Source: Burkholderiales bacterium (lineage in GTDB: Bacteria; Pseudomonadota; Gammaproteobacteria; Burkholderiales; Usitatibacteraceae). Taken from it: a DNA stretch of 32,340 bases. Both the position numbers and the translations under genes were made by a program. The DNA lies in the NCBI GenBank assembly GCA_026125445.1, contig JAHCLE010000025.1, positions 1 to 32,340 on the forward strand, written 5' to 3'. Of the stretch, positions 31,685 to 32,340 are shown one piece after another (position 1 is the first letter of the stretch; every line of letters begins with the position of its first letter). Under the pieces are notes generated by a model that had not been told where the DNA came from, ran no database searches, and worked only from the letters and a program-made list of their open reading frames with translations.

Positions 31685-32340
31685 GCGCCGCGCCCGTCCT
31701 CGCCCTCGACGCCGGCAACACCCGCGTGAAGTGGGGCCTGCGCGTGGGCGACGAATGGGCCGGGCGCGGCGCCATCGAGACGGCCGAGGCGGCGAAGCTC
31801 GGCCGCGACTGGCCGAAGTTGCCGCCGGGCACGATCGCCATCGGCTCCAACGTCGGCGGCCCCGCGGTGCGCTCGCAGCTGCACGAGGCCTGCGCCCGCC
31901 ACGAGGTCGCGCTCTCGCTCGTTGCGTCCGAACGCGAGCGCCTGGGGGTGAGCAGCGGCTACCGCGACCCCGGGCAACTGGGGACCGACCGCTGGATGGC
32001 CCTCGTCGCGGCGCACCACGACGCGCCCGTGAACCAGCTCGTGGTGAACGCGGGCACCGCGCTCACCGTGGACGCCCTGCGCGCCGACGGCCTCTTCGCG
32101 GGCGGGCTCATCGTGCCAGGACCCGCGCTCATGCGCCGCTCGCTCGGCGGCGGGACCGCGCAGCTTCGCCTCCTCGAGGGCGCCTTCGATCCCTTCCCGA
32201 GGAGCACCCCCGACGCCATCACCACGGGCTCGGTGCTCGCGGCCGTGGGCGCCATCGAGCGCATGCACGCCGCGATGGCTGCCGCCGGCTTCGCGCCGCG
32301 GCGGATCCTCCTCTCGGGCGGCGCCGCCCCCGAGCTGGCT
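31681..32340 (+). CDS. coaX: Type III pantothenate kinase CoaX (3' end missing)
   Basis: CoaX phosphorylates pantothenate, the first step of coenzyme A synthesis. The 220 visible codons include the N-terminal phosphate loop DAGNTRVKWG (Asp10), YRDPGQLGTDRW at 94-105 with the catalytic Asp103, and VVNAGTALTVD near 121-131, where many members have Asp in place of the Asn. The C-terminal LLSGGAA is reached at the edge, so only about 20-40 residues are missing. birA-coaX (bpl-baf) pairing is typical of betaproteobacteria. Confidence 0.95.
   Translation, partial: MSAAPVLALDAGNTRVKWGLRVGDEWAGRGAIETAEAAKLGRDWPKLPPGTIAIGSNVGGPAVRSQLHEACARHEVALSLVASERERLGVSSGYRDPGQLGTDRWMALVAAHHDAPVNQLVVNAGTALTVDALRADGLFAGGLIVPGPALMRRSLGGGTAQLRLLEGAFDPFPRSTPDAITTGSVLAAVGAIERMHAAMAAAGFAPRRILLSGGAAPELA

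Overview
The window is a dense, GC-rich (about 70%) stretch of a proteobacterial chromosome, most likely betaproteobacterial. The class is inferred from gene order (mraZ-rsmH-ftsL-ftsI-murE-murF-mraY-murD-ftsW next to rnpB, DUF3025, pyrC and rsmI; birA-coaX of the Baf type) and from Gram-negative genes (dolP-like lipoprotein, lpoA-like gene, heptose adenylyltransferase). Genus and species cannot be read from the sequence. I see no tRNA, 16S/23S rRNA, CRISPR, prophage or intact insertion sequence.

Layout. (1) 1-9542, minus strand: the division and cell wall (dcw) cluster, from mraZ to ftsW, which is cut by the left edge. A clear sigma70 promoter and three MraZ operator repeats lie upstream of mraZ. 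(2) 9543-10795: an AT-rich intergenic stretch, an exported histidine-phosphatase-fold protein (+), and the RNase P RNA gene (-) converging on it. (3) 10814-13666, minus: a perfect palindrome fused to the 3' end of a DUF3025 gene, then pyrC and rsmI. (4) 13644-17811, plus: lpoA-like, yraN, diaA/gmhA, dolP-like BON lipoprotein (the order known from E. coli), plus a TPR-methyltransferase. (5) 17812-24815, minus: eight co-directional genes for a probable membrane-lipid modification pathway (FAD oxidoreductase, DUF1365, cyclopropane synthase-like methyltransferase, chalcone-isomerase-like protein, MFS carrier, DUF3833 lipoprotein, SDR, SnoaL-like). A 168-nt hairpin repeat interrupts it. (6) 24884-27153, plus: a second palindrome, rfaE2, an FAD-linked oxidase and a DUF3144 gene. 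(7) 27184-29607, minus: a CPA2 antiporter followed by a GCS2-family glutamate-cysteine ligase. (8) 29837-32340, plus: HAD phosphatase, birA and coaX (cut by the right edge).

Most neighbours are joined by 4-base ATGA, GTGA or TTGA overlaps or by gaps under 16 bases, so nearly everything is in translationally coupled operons. The genes themselves are largely recognisable housekeeping functions. The least ordinary material is non-coding: two palindromes with an identical outer core and different but self-complementary inner stems, both next to TAGAAT -10 boxes; a long inverted repeat built from 10-base tandem units; and several compact promoters, one embedded in the rsmI reading frame and two placed so that transcripts would be leaderless.
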